From Bacteroidota bacterium (GTDB lineage: Bacteria; Bacteroidota; Bacteroidia; Chitinophagales; Chitinophagaceae), in NCBI GenBank assembly GCA_016712665.1, contig JADJQP010000003.1, positions 310,001 through 374,000 of the forward strand: a stretch of DNA of 64,000 nucleotides, read 5' to 3'. Under the pieces are notes generated by a model. The model made no database searches. It had not been told where the DNA came from and saw only the letters and a program-made list of their open reading frames with translations. A program made the position numbers and the translations under genes. Below are positions 55,549 through 64,000 of this stretch, in pieces. Within the stretch, counting starts at the first letter, position 1; each line of letters begins with the position of its first letter.

Positions 55549-55893
55549 TTAGTTATTGTTTTTGTTGTCTACGATGATGGTAACGTGATTACTTCTTTTC
55601 TTTTTTTGATACGCTCTACCTTGTGGAGCGGGCATCATACGCTTTAAAGTACGGGCGCCATCCACAAAAACTGTTTTTACTATCAAATCGGATACTTCAG
55701 CACCTTCATTTTTATTCTTCCAATTTGAAATGGCACTTACCAACAATTTCTCTAGAGGAATTGAAGAATGTTGTGCATTGAATTTCAAAAAAGCCAAAGC
55801 CTTTTCTACCTGCATACCTCTGATAACATCTACCAATAATCGCATCTTACGAGGAGACGTTGGGTAATTTCTTAATCTTGCTACTGCTTCCAT
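55549..55893 (-). CDS. rplV: 50S ribosomal protein L22
   Basis: 114 residues with VARLRNYPTSPRKMRLLVDVIRGMQVEKAL at the start and the C-terminal MMPAPQGRAYQKKKRSNHVTIIV hook, which reaches into the exit tunnel (macrolide-related region). Intact, between rpsS and rpsC. Confidence 0.97.
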   Translation of the reverse strand: MEAVARLRNYPTSPRKMRLLVDVIRGMQVEKALAFLKFNAQHSSIPLEKLLVSAISNWKNKNEGAEVSDLIVKTVFVDGARTLKRMMPAPQGRAYQKKKRSNHVTIIVDNKNNN

Positions 55894-55930
55894 TTTAAAT
55901 TAAATATTTTCTTAATTTGTATTATTAAAA

Positions 55931-56197
55931 TTATTTTCCTCCTGAGTGTGATTTGAAGTTACGTGTAGGAGAAAATTCACCTAATTTGTGACCCACCATA
56001 AACTCTGTAACATAAACCGGAATAAATTTATTGCCATTATGCACAGCAAAGGTGTGACCTACGAAATCGGGCGTGATAGTAGAACGTCTGCTCCAGGTTT
56101 TTATTACTCCTTTTTTTGCTTTGCCTTCATTAACGTTTACCACTTTTTTTTCAAGTTTTGCGTCGATATAAGGACCTTTCTTAATTGAACGAGCCAT
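55931..56197 (-). CDS. rpsS: 30S ribosomal protein S19
   Basis: 88 residues: MARSIKKGPYIDAKLEKKV, TWSRRSTITPDFVGHTFAVHNGNKFIPVYVTEFMVGHKLGEFSPTR, all standard S19 motifs. Intact; 16 bases after rplB. Confidence 0.97.
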   Translation of the reverse strand: MARSIKKGPYIDAKLEKKVVNVNEGKAKKGVIKTWSRRSTITPDFVGHTFAVHNGNKFIPVYVTEFMVGHKLGEFSPTRNFKSHSGGK

Positions 56198-56213
56198 TTA
56201 TTATTAATTTATT

Positions 56214-57050
56214 TTAGTTTTTTAATTTTTTACCGTTACTACGTACAATAATCAACTTATCAGAACCTTTCTTCTTACGTGTTTTTTCACCTTTTGCATA
56301 TTTACCGGTTCTTGAACGAGGATGACCGCCTGATGCACGACCTTCGCCACCACCCATCGGATGATCTACCGGATTCATTGCAACGCCTCTATTTCGTGGT
56401 TTAATACCTTTCCATCTGTTACGACCTGCTTTACCCATTGACTCCAATGCATGATCAGAGTTTGAAGCAGAACCAACGGTAGCGTAACAGTTGATTAGTA
56501 CTTTTCGTAATTCACCGGAAGGCATTTTAAGCACTGCATATTTCTCTTCTTTTGCATTTAATTGCGCAGAAGCACCGGCACTTCGAGCCATTTTTGCACC
56601 TTGTCCGGGTTGCAATTCAATATTATGAATAATAGTACCTAATGGCATATTTTTCATGGGTAGGGCATTTCCTAAATCGGGTGCAACGGTATCGCCGCTC
56701 ATTACTTTCATCCCAACAGTTAAGCCTTGTGGAGCAATGATGTATCTTTTTTCTCCATCTGCATAGTGCAATAAAGCAATAAATGCTGTACGATTTGGAT
56801 CGTATTCAATAGAGTTTACAGTAGCAGGAATATCTTTTTTATTGCGTTTGAAATCAATAACACGATACATCTTTTTGTGACCGCCACCGATATATCTCAT
56901 GGCGCGTCTTCCTTGTGAATTTCTACCACCGGTTCTTTTAATTGGTGTGAGCAACGTCTTTTCAGGTACGTTTGTAGTTACTTCTGCAAACGCGTTGCCG
57001 ATTCTCCATCGGGTTCCTGCGGTAACTGGTTTATATTTTCGTAATGCCAT
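56214..57050 (-). CDS. rplB: 50S ribosomal protein L2
   Basis: 278 residues, peptidyl-transferase-supporting protein. Opening MALRKYKPVTAGTRWRIGNAF; conserved RSAGASAQLNAKEEKYAVLKMPSGELRKV; C-terminal HPMGGGEGRASGGHPRSRTGK with the functionally important His. Intact and full length. Confidence 0.98.
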   Translation of the reverse strand: MALRKYKPVTAGTRWRIGNAFAEVTTNVPEKTLLTPIKRTGGRNSQGRRAMRYIGGGHKKMYRVIDFKRNKKDIPATVNSIEYDPNRTAFIALLHYADGEKRYIIAPQGLTVGMKVMSGDTVAPDLGNALPMKNMPLGTIIHNIELQPGQGAKMARSAGASAQLNAKEEKYAVLKMPSGELRKVLINCYATVGSASNSDHALESMGKAGRNRWKGIKPRNRGVAMNPVDHPMGGGEGRASGGHPRSRTGKYAKGEKTRKKKGSDKLIIVRSNGKKLKN

Positions 57051-57063
57051 TTTCTTTTATTAA

Positions 57064-57360
57064 TTAAAATGCGTATAAATCGATTGTTTCTCCTTCTGCT
57101 AATGAAATGGTAGCTTTTTTGTAAGACGGTTTACGTCCTTTCAAAATACCTGCTTTAGTCATTCTTGATTTGTTTTTGGCCGGTACCACACATGTATTTA
57201 CATCATCTACTCTTACATTGTAATACTCTTCTATTGCCTTTTTGATTTCAAGCTTATTCGCTCTGGTATCTACAGCAAAACAATAGCGGTTAAACTTTTC
57301 CGTTTGCTTATTTACCTTTTCGGTAACTAATGGTTTTTTTATTATTTCTGAAGCTTTCAT
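57064..57360 (-). CDS. rplW: 50S ribosomal protein L23
   Basis: 98 residues; tunnel-exit protein, docking site for trigger factor and SRP. Typical sequence IIKKPLVTEKVNKQTEKFNRYCFAVDTRANKLEIKKAIEEYYNVRVDDVNT and a C-terminal basic region. Intact, between rplD and rplB. Confidence 0.96.
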   Translation of the reverse strand: MKASEIIKKPLVTEKVNKQTEKFNRYCFAVDTRANKLEIKKAIEEYYNVRVDDVNTCVVPAKNKSRMTKAGILKGRKPSYKKATISLAEGETIDLYAF

Positions 57361-57382
57361 TTCTTTTTGTTTGTTTTTGAGG

Positions 57383-58020
57383 TTATGCTACTTCTTCTAA
57401 ATCAGATTCAGCAAATTGTTTTACCACATTTTCGGTAAGTAATAAGGTACCTGCATTCAACACGTCATAGGTATTTGAATTGTAGAATACATCTGTTTTC
57501 ACCTTTTGCAAATTTCGAGAACTTAAAAACACATTGTCATTAAAATCGGGTAATAAGAACAAGGTTTTAGCAGAAGATAACTTCAGGCTGTTCAAAATAT
57601 TTACAAATGCTTTGGTACTCGGCGTTTCCATTGTCATATCTTCAACTACTACGATACTGTTTGATTTTGCCTTGTAAGAAAGTGCTGAGTAAAAAGCAAG
57701 ATTCTTAACTTGCTTATTCAATTTAAAGGAATAGCCATGCGGTTTAGGTCCAAAAATAGTACCACCACCCTTGTAGAGTGGATTTCGAAGATTCCTTTAC
57801 GAGCACCTCCGGTACCTTTTGTTTGTGCAATTTGCGCGAAGCACCTTGTACTTCAGCACGAGTTTTTACCTTATGCGTTCCTTGGTGGCGAGCAGCAAGA
57901 TATTGTTTTACAGCGAGGTAAATCAAATGATCATTCGGTTCGATACCAAAAAAAATCATCAGGTAGTTCTACGCTACGTCCTGTCTTTTCTCCTTTTATA
58001 TTTAATACTTCTATTTGCAT
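57383..58020 (-). CDS. rplD: 50S ribosomal protein L4, three single-base indels in this sequence
   Basis: L4 begins at ATG 58020 (MQIEVLNIKGEKTGRSVELPDDFF). Three breaks are visible. A T8 run at about 57949-57956 must be T7 to continue GIEPNDHLIYLAVKQY. AAAA near 57818 must be AAAAA to read HKQKGTGGARKG. AA near 57797 must be AAA to read GNLRNPLYKGGGTIFGPKPHGYSF. With these three changes the length becomes 639 bases, 212 residues, normal for L4. L4 is essential and single copy, so sequencing or assembly error is by far the best explanation. Standard place between rplC and rplW. Confidence 0.92.
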
Positions 58021-58021
58021 G

Positions 58022-58640
58022 TTACTTTTGAATTAATACGATTGAACCATTATGACCAGGAACTGAACCACTCACTAGGATATAGTTTTTCTCTGGGAAT
58101 ATTTTTAATACTTTTAACGCTTTTACCTTAACGCTATCGCCGCCCATTTGGCCCGCCATACGCATTCCTTTAAATACACGTGATGGATAAGAGGAGCCAC
58201 CGATAGAACCAGGAGCTCTTTGACGATCGTGCTGACCATGAGAAGCCTCGCCCACACCGGAAAATCCATGACGTCGAACAACGCCTTGAAACCCTTTACC
58301 CTTAGTGGTACCGATCACACTTACCATTTCGCCTTCTGAAAAAATTTCACAGGTGATAGAATCTCCCAAAGATTTTTCTAGGTCACAGTTGCGTAATTCT
58401 TTCACAACGGATTTAGCCCCAACATTTGCCTTTGCAAAGTGGGTTAACATAGCCTTATTGCTATTCTTGTCTTTTTTATCACCGAACGCAATCTGCAAAG
58501 CACTATAGCCATCATTTTCTTGCGTTTTGACTTGTGTAACAACACAGGGTCCGGCTTCAATGATAGTACAGGCAACTTGTTTGCCGTTAGGGTTCGAAAA
58601 TGCTGGTCATACCAACTTTTTTTCCTATGATTCCTTTCAT
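58022..58640 (-). CDS. rplC: 50S ribosomal protein L3, one single-base indel in this sequence
   Basis: ATG 58640 opens MKGIIGKKVGMTSIFEP, then a stop. Dropping one T at about 58589 continues NGKQVACTIIEAGPCVVTQVKT and joins the long open frame. That frame has MVSVIGTTKGKGFQGVVRRHGFSGVGEASHG, the L3 signature. Corrected length 618 bases, 205 residues, typical. Early assembly protein at the peptidyl-transferase centre. Stop is one base before the rplD start. Confidence 0.93.
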
Positions 58641-58715
58641 TCTTTATTTATTTTTTAGTCAGAGCCTCGCCGAAGCGGGGATAACGATGATCTGTTTAAA
58701 TTTCTATTATTTCTA

Positions 58716-59021
58716 TTATGCCTTAATCTCCACTTCAACGCCTGATGGTAAATCAAGTTTTGAAAGCGCGTCAACCGTTTTAGATGAAGATGTATAAATA
58801 TCCATTAGTCTCTTGTGCGTACATAATTGAAATTGCTCTCTAGCCTTTTTGTTTACAAATGGCGATCGCAATACAGTAAATATCTTTTTATCTGTAGGTA
58901 AGGGCATAGGACCGGTAACAATAGCACCGGTGCTGCGAACAGTTTTAGCTATTTTTTCAGCTGACTTGTCAACCAAGTTGTGGTCATAAGACTTCAATTT
59001 TATACGTATTCTTTGCGACAT
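58716..59021 (-). CDS. rpsJ: 30S ribosomal protein S10
   Basis: 101 residues: MSQRIRIKLKSYDHNLVDKSAEKI, TGPMPLPTDKKIFTVLRSPFVNKKAREQFQL, all hallmark S10 motifs. First gene of the ribosomal operon here, read from the strong promoter 32 bases upstream. In many Bacteroidota fusA and rpsG/rpsL come before it; here nothing does. Confidence 0.97.
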   Translation of the reverse strand: MSQRIRIKLKSYDHNLVDKSAEKIAKTVRSTGAIVTGPMPLPTDKKIFTVLRSPFVNKKAREQFQLCTHKRLMDIYTSSSKTVDALSKLDLPSGVEVEIKA

Positions 59022-59386
59022 ATTTTTGGATCCCTATATAATTTTGGGAGTGCAAAGGTAATTTTTATTATTTAAGTACCAAAATTTTTTTGGAAAAAAA
59101 GCAAAAAGATTGAGAAAAAAAGCTAATAAGTAGTACTGGACGCGATTTGAGCAATAAAATGATGCAAAATTCCAACATGGCGACCTTTGATTATTGTATC
59201 AAGAGAACCAATTTAGCAATTTGGACTTAAAAAACCTCGCACTCTCCTTCGCCATAGACAACCCATACAGATGCTTTGTTAGTAGGAATCTTAATTACCC
59301 AAATGTTTCTACACCGAAACCCTATTAGCAAGAATCTTCCGCAACCAGTTTGGCAATAAGAATCCCATTTGTATTACTTTTACAAC
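59022..59386. other. Divergent intergenic region between rpsJ and dnaG
   Basis: Holds the rpsJ promoter (59053-59083) and, from 59100 to 59386, AT-rich DNA without a coding signal or recognised RNA gene. A weak dnaG promoter candidate (TTTG near 59350, 19 bases, TATTACTT) lacks the final TTTG. Nothing else recognised. Confidence 0.6.
59053..59083 (-). promoter_or_regulatory. Promoter of the S10-spc ribosomal operon (TTTG-N19-TACCTTTG)
   Basis: On the minus strand: TTTG (59083-59080), exactly 19 bases, TACCTTTG (59060-59053). This is a perfect match to the Bacteroidota housekeeping promoter consensus. The likely start of transcription is about 6 bases downstream, leaving a leader of about 25 bases before rpsJ. 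Confidence 0.8.
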
Positions 59387-61319
59387 GTGATTTCAAGAAG
59401 TACCATACAGAAAGTAAATGATGCCGCAGATTTATTAGACGTGGTGGGCTCCTACATCAAACTAAAAAAAAGAGGTGCCAACTATCTAGGAAATTGTCCG
59501 TTTCATAATGAAAAAACACCTTCATTCACAGTATCCCCATCCAAAGGAATTTACAAATGCTTTGGTTGTGGTAAAGCTGGCAATGTGATTACATTTGTAC
59601 AAGAACACGAAAAATTAAGTTATCCTGAAGCTATTACGTGGCTAGCCAAACGCTATCATATTGAAATAGAAGAAACCCAGGTAAGCAATGCGGAAAAAGA
59701 GCAACGCCTCATTGAAGAGAGTTTGCGTATCATCAATAATTTTGCAACCGCCTATTTTCAGGAAAATCTTGAAAGCATCGAAGGAAAGGTTATAGGTATG
59801 TCGTACTTCAAAGAACGGGGATTTAGAAAAGAAACGATTGATAGGTTTCAACTAGGTTATTGCCCTGAAGAAAAAACAGACCTTGGCCAATAAGGCGAGG
59901 AAAAAGGATACCAAAAAGAGTTGCTAATAAGAGCCGGCTTGGTATATGAAAGAAATAATCATCTCAGGCCATCTATTCAGGGCGCGTCACCTTTCCGATC
60001 CATAACCAAAGCGGAAGAGTAATTGGTTTGGTGCCCGAATTTTAAAAAGCAATGAAAAATCGCCTAAGTATATCAACACACCTGAGAATGAAATTTATTC
60101 AAAAAGCAAAACCTTATATGGATTATACTTTGCGAAAAATGCTTTAAGCAAACTGAATGAATGTTTACTGGTAGAAGGCTATACAGACGTTATTTCATTG
60201 CATCAAACCGGTATTGAAAATGTAGTAGCCAGCAGTGGCACCTCGCTCACTGAGGAACAACTTAAACTTATCAAACGATTTACCACCAACCTTACCATTT
60301 TATATGATGGGGATGCAGCAGGCATTAAAGCCGCATTGCGTGGTCTTGACATGGCAATCGAACAAGGGATGAATGTACATGTTGTATTGCTTCCTGATAA
60401 TCATGATCCCGACAGTTATGTCCAACATGTTGGGGTCGAAAAATTCAATCAATTTATTGCAGAAAATAAAAAGGATATTATCGTTTTTAAACTGGAAGTA
60501 TCTCTTAAAGAAGCCCAAAACGACAGCGTAAAAAAGACTTCACTCATTAATGAAATTGCAGAAACCCTTTCGAAAATTAATCGCCTGGAAGATTTTAGCA
60601 AACAGCAGGATTACATTAGAAGATGCTCCCAATTGTTGCATATTGATGAAGAGGGTTTGATTTCGCTTGTGAATAAAAAAATTCGAGAAAAAGTAGTAAA
60701 GCGTGAGCAGATTCCAAGCGAGGAGGCACGGCTGCTTGAACAACAAGCCAACCCTGAGCTTGCTCATACCCAAAATTTTACAGCCGATCTTCTAAAGAAG
60801 GATTATTTGCAAGAAAAAGGGCTGATTAAAATATTGCTGGAATATGGTAGCAAGCCGTATGATGATCAAATCAGTATCGCAGAATACATCCAACTTAAAG
60901 TAGGAGACGCCGATTTTGAAAACCAAATTTGGCAAAAAACGTATTTGTTGTACTTCGACATTTTAGAAAAAACCCTACAATACCCGGATATAAAAATGTT
61001 TACCTATCATGATGAAGAATTAATTCGGAGTGCTGCCATAGAGGCTCTGTACTTTCCGTACGAACTAAGCGAAAATTGGGAAATCAAACATCAAATCAGT
61101 ACACCAAGCCGTGAGACCCTTTTTATGCACGATGTCGATAATACTGTCATTTATTTTTTGCTTCGAAAAATAAAAGCCACCTACCTAGAATTAATGGAAG
61201 AATTGAAAACAGTGGACAATAACCTCACCGAGGAAAATGTGCTTCAAACTTCCCTATTAGAATTAAAGCGAAATGAAATTGCTTTGTTAGAGCAATTTAA
61301 AACAGTATTGGCACGATAA
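59387..61319 (+). CDS. dnaG: DNA primase, four single-base indels in this sequence
   Basis: Primase for replication. A GTG at 59387 starts ISRSTIQKVNDAADLLDVVGSYIKLKKRG, the normal N-terminus. Zinc finger: CPFHNEKTPSF, then CFGCGKAGN (CHC2 type). The TOPRIM core has LLVEGYTDVISLHQTG and FTTNLTILYDGDAAG. The catalytic region between them is broken four times: one extra G near 59885, one base missing near 59895, one G missing near 59967 (giving HLRAIYSGRVTFPIHNQSGR) and one T missing near 60027 (VIGFGARILKS). Corrected length 1935 bases, 644 residues, normal. The C-terminal helicase-interaction domain (about 470-644) is intact. Confidence 0.92.
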
Positions 61320-61343
61320 AAAGCAGTCGTCAAATTTATTGGA

Positions 61344-62080
61344 CTATGCACGCTGTTTCATGGCTTCAAAACAAATAATACCGGCCGCTACAGATACATT
61401 CAAACTGTCGAAATGACCCTTCATGGGAATGATAAATGTTTCATCACAAGCTTGCAGGGTTTCACGAGATATACCCCTATCTTCGGACCCCATCACAATG
61501 CAACTCGGTCCACTGAAGTCAATATCCAAAAGCGATTTCTTCGCTTTCAAATCGCTGGATAGAATTTTTATGCCATTCAACTGTAACGTTTCTAAAATAC
61601 GTTGCATACTTTTTTCACGGCAAAACGTAATTTGCATCATGGCGCCTGCAGAGGTCTTAACCATATCTTCATGCAAAGGAGCTGCATTCTTTTCACTGAA
61701 TAAAATGGCATCCACACCGCAACATACTGCGCTCCGAATGATCGCACCGGTATTTCGAACATCGGTGATTCCATCAAGCAATAATAACATGGGAACTTTC
61801 CCATTATCGTACAAATGTGAAATCACATCCTGAATAGGTGTGTATGCAACCACCGCACCATAAGCGACGATTCCCTGGTGGGCACCCGTACCATTGCATT
61901 GAGCTTTTCGATTGGCACCCGAACAATAGGGATGCCTTTGCTTTTTGCCAGTTTTAAAATATCTCCAATAGTATCACCACTAATTTGATGATGCATTAGG
62001 ATTCTATCTAGCGGCTTGTCATGCTCCAACGCTTCCAAAACGGGATTTCTGCCGTAAATAAGTGATTTCTGGCTACCCAT
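61344..62080 (-). CDS. rlmB: 23S rRNA (guanosine-2'-O-)-methyltransferase RlmB (TrmH/SpoU), frameshifted in this sequence
   Basis: SPOUT-fold rRNA methyltransferase. The front part has the SpoU substrate-binding domain (LIYGRNPVLEALEHDKPLDRILM). At about 61885 the frame breaks: NAMVRVPTRE... to a stop. Adding one G to a GGG run gives VRGAHQGIVAYGAVVAYTPIQDV and joins the C-terminal catalytic domain (LDGITDVRNTGAIIRSA, IVMGSEDRGIS, FIIPMKGHFDSLNVSVAAGI), the trefoil knot. Total 245 residues. Convergent with dnaG; the small T9SS gene is 8 bases upstream. Confidence 0.88.
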
Positions 62081-62088
62081 TTGTTGTG

Positions 62089-62424
62089 TTATTTATTGAT
62101 AATGAATTTTGCAGTTTCTATTATTTTACCATAGCCATCAATGGCGAGTATTACATAGATTCCATTAGGATATGAATCCATATCTTCAAAAATGACCTCT
62201 TCTGTATTTTTATCAAACTCATGCGACTGCAATTTTTTTCCAATAAGATTGCGCAGTTCCACCGTTGCAATCTTGCCGTTCTCGGCATGGTCGGTATTCC
62301 GCTTCACACTTAATTTGCTACTTTTTAAAGGAACCGGATATAATGAAAACATTTTGGTATCCTCACCGGCATAAGCCGATGTTTGCAATGCAAACCAAAA
62401 CAAAAGAAATAGTACCTTTTTCAT
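62089..62424 (-). CDS. Mini T9SS sorting-domain protein
   Basis: A 111-residue protein: signal peptide (about 1-19, SAYAG), then directly a T9SS type A-like C-terminal domain (FSLYPVPLKSSKLSVKRN, ATVELRNLIGKKLQSHEFDKN, YPNGIYVILAIDGYGKIIETAKFIINK). Normally this domain is at the end of a large cargo; here it is nearly the whole mature protein (about 90 residues). It could be a free, secreted sorting domain or a degenerate relative with another function. Same strand as rlmB, 8 bases upstream. Confidence 0.7.
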   Translation of the reverse strand: MKKVLFLLFWFALQTSAYAGEDTKMFSLYPVPLKSSKLSVKRNTDHAENGKIATVELRNLIGKKLQSHEFDKNTEEVIFEDMDSYPNGIYVILAIDGYGKIIETAKFIINK

Positions 62425-62752
62425 CTACCTCCTGCAAAAATAGAATACAATCTCTACAAAGTTGTTAGTTTTTGGTTTATTACATGGCTACTGCCTATTA
62501 TTTTGGATAGCAAATACGCGTTGAACCGATCAAAAGATAGTCAATTTCGTGGTGACTGCCTCTTGTTATAAGGCTCATTTTCAGTATGGGTGCAACATAT
62601 AAGGTCTCCCATTCAACGCAATTTCACACCCTCCCAAATTGCCTTTCTGACTATACTTTGAACCTGAATACAGCACTCGAATGGAAGAATGGCATGGTAA
62701 ATCAACATTAATTTTTGGAATTTGAAATGTACCTTTGCTCAAATAATTAAAT
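62425..62752. other. Divergent intergenic region before the thiolase
   Basis: No gene found. It holds the -7 element at 62730-62737. An open minus-strand frame (62581-62763) has no start codon and no recognisable similarity. No tRNA-like cloverleaf seen. Confidence 0.5.
62730..62737 (+). promoter_or_regulatory. Bacteroidota -7 element (TACCTTTG) before the thiolase
   Basis: TACCTTTG, 15 bases before the ATG at 62753. The -33 box is not clear. Confidence 0.45.
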
Positions 62753-63948
62753 ATGACAAAGGCCTATATTATTGATGCATTGCGAACCCCGATTGGGAAA
62801 TATGGAGGCTCATTGAGTAGTGTACGACCCGATGATTTGTTGGCAATGACCTTAAAAGGCCTGATTCATCGCAATGAGGGTATCGATGTGGCTGCTATTG
62901 AAGATGTAATTGCAGGTTGTGCCAATCAAGCCGGTGAGGACAATAGAGACGTAGCTCGAATGGCGTCCCTACTTGCCGGATTACCGATACAGGTTGGCGG
63001 CAATACCGTGAATCGATTGTGCGCCTCCGGTTTGCAGGCGATCATGGATGCAAGTAGGACCGTAATGTGCGGAGATGCCGAACTCATCATTGCATGTGGC
63101 GTGGAAAGTATGACCCGGGCTCCCTTCGTAATGGGTAAAAGCGATGCGGCCTTTTCTCGAAAAAATGAACTATTTGACACAACGATTGGCTGGCGTTTTA
63201 TTAACCCTGCCTTAAGTAAAATGCATCATCCATATAGTATGGGTGAAACGGCGGAGAATGTTGCGAAACAATGGAATGTGAGCAGACAAGAGCAAGATCA
63301 GTTTGCCTTTGAAAGTCAAAAAAATATGAAAATGCTCATGCTAATAATCGGTTTTCAGAGGAACTCCTTCCGATTGAAATTGATTTGGGTAAAGGAAAAA
63401 AAATGATGTTTGAAAAAGATGAACATCCACGACTTACACCAATTGAAAAATTAGCAGAATTAAAACCGGCATTTATCAAAGAAGGAAGTGTGACAGCAGC
63501 CAATGCAAGTGGTGTAAATGATGGCGCTGCAGCCATGTTGATTGGTAGCGAAAACGCTGTAAAAAAATACGACCTATCGCCCATGGCGATGATTAAAAGT
63601 ATGGCCATAGCCGGAGTGGATCCGAGTGTGATGGGCATTGGACCCGTGCCCGCCACTCAAAAAGCTCTGCAACGAGCAGGTTTACGTATAGAAGATATTG
63701 GATTGGTAGAACTGAACGAGGCATTTGCTTCACAGGGAATTGCCTGTATCAAAGAGCTACATATTAATAGAGAAATAGTGAATGTAAATGGCGGCGCCAT
63801 TGCCTTGGGACATCCATTAGGCTGTAGCGGTGTGCGTATTTCTACTACCCTTCTTCATGAAATGAGAAAGCGGCAAGTTCGCTACGGACTAGCCACCATG
63901 TGCGTAGGGGTAGGTCAAGGTGCGGCTATTATTTACGAATTGGTGTAA
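62753..63948 (+). CDS. Acetyl-CoA acyltransferase / 3-oxoadipyl-CoA thiolase-type enzyme, frameshifted in this sequence
   Basis: Thiolase cleaving 3-oxoacyl-CoA (beta-oxidation, or aromatic degradation as PcaF/PaaJ). The first Cys is in NRLCASGLQAIMDA (nucleophile), His in NVNGGAIALGHPLGCSGVRI and the second Cys in TMCVGVGQGAAIIYEL. The N-terminus AYIIDALRTPIGKYGGSLSSVRPDDLLAMTLKGL and GNTVNRLCASGLQA resemble the PcaF branch. The frame breaks at about 63318-63325, where A7 must be A8 to read QKKYENAHANNRFSEELLPIEIDL. Corrected length 398 residues, the normal size. No other pathway gene is adjacent within the window, so the exact substrate is open. Confidence 0.85.
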
Positions 63949-64000
63949 CAGTACACGCCTTGATGACAAGCACTGAAAAAACGATGGTGCAGAATAGAAC

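Noticed and set aside
61423..61833. 136-codon plus-strand frame opposite rlmB
   Set aside because: Antisense shadow of the conserved methyltransferase domain.
62581..62763. Minus-strand open frame upstream of the thiolase with protein-like composition
   Set aside because: No start codon, no recognised similarity, ends at a double stop (TGA AAA TGA); more likely chance.
1..64000. tRNA, rRNA, CRISPR, IS elements, phage or defence islands
   Set aside because: Intergenic regions were read for cloverleaf signatures, direct-repeat/spacer patterns and transposase motifs; none was found.

Overview
The window is chromosomal DNA of a low-GC member of the Bacteroidota, most likely a Chitinophagales-type organism. 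The evidence is a type IX secretion (T9SS) SprA protein, several proteins with T9SS C-terminal sorting domains, Bacteroidota-type promoters (TTTG-N19-TAnnTTTG), no obvious Shine-Dalgarno sites, Bacteroidota-style ExbB/ExbD/ExbD/TonB proteins and an alpha-oxoamine synthase of the sphingolipid/sulfonolipid type. I found no rRNA, tRNA, CRISPR array, IS element or phage genes.

Layout. 0-11 kb: the end of a TolC-like efflux gene, a DUF2130 protein, a NuoG-like formate dehydrogenase catalytic subunit, a BspA-type T9SS surface protein, a haem-binding protein, and dxr-rseP. 11-25 kb: two tandem paralogous lipoproteins of unknown function, a bacilliredoxin, a saccharopine dehydrogenase-like protein, folB, a NagZ/beta-lactamase fusion, a TPR/PD40 envelope protein, a PafA-type phosphatase and the alpha-oxoamine synthase. 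25-34 kb: sprA and ruvA. 34-39 kb: a three-gene cluster of glycerophosphodiesterase-like, LtaS-like phosphoglycerol transferase and GT-C glycosyltransferase genes, then a small lipoprotein and a TauE-like protein. 39-47 kb: exbB-exbD-exbD-tonB, then a tightly packed operon of ECF sigma factor, small membrane anti-sigma candidate, CnrX/Spy-like periplasmic sensor, MbnP, MbnH-like dihaem peroxidase and a YHYH-domain T9SS protein. 47-59 kb: the S10-spc ribosomal operon from rpsJ to secY-map, on the minus strand. 59-64 kb: dnaG, rlmB, a mini T9SS protein and a thiolase.

The most interesting unit is 42.4-46.9 kb. There a CnrYXH-like three-gene regulatory module directly precedes an MbnP/MbnH pair and a YHYH surface protein. 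MbnH is known to oxidise a tryptophan of MbnP to kynurenine in copper-related systems, so this looks like a metal-responsive envelope module.

A second strong message is sequence quality. At least 16 single-base indels, most of them in homopolymers, break 11 genes (fdh, rseP, one lipoprotein, the PD40 protein, sprA, the LtaS-like gene, rplD three times, rplC, dnaG four times, rlmB, thiolase). Correcting them restores full-length reading frames with lengths divisible by three. Essential genes are hit and ten of the indels lie in the last 6.3 kb, so these are best read as sequencing or assembly errors. Broken genes are therefore given as single spans.
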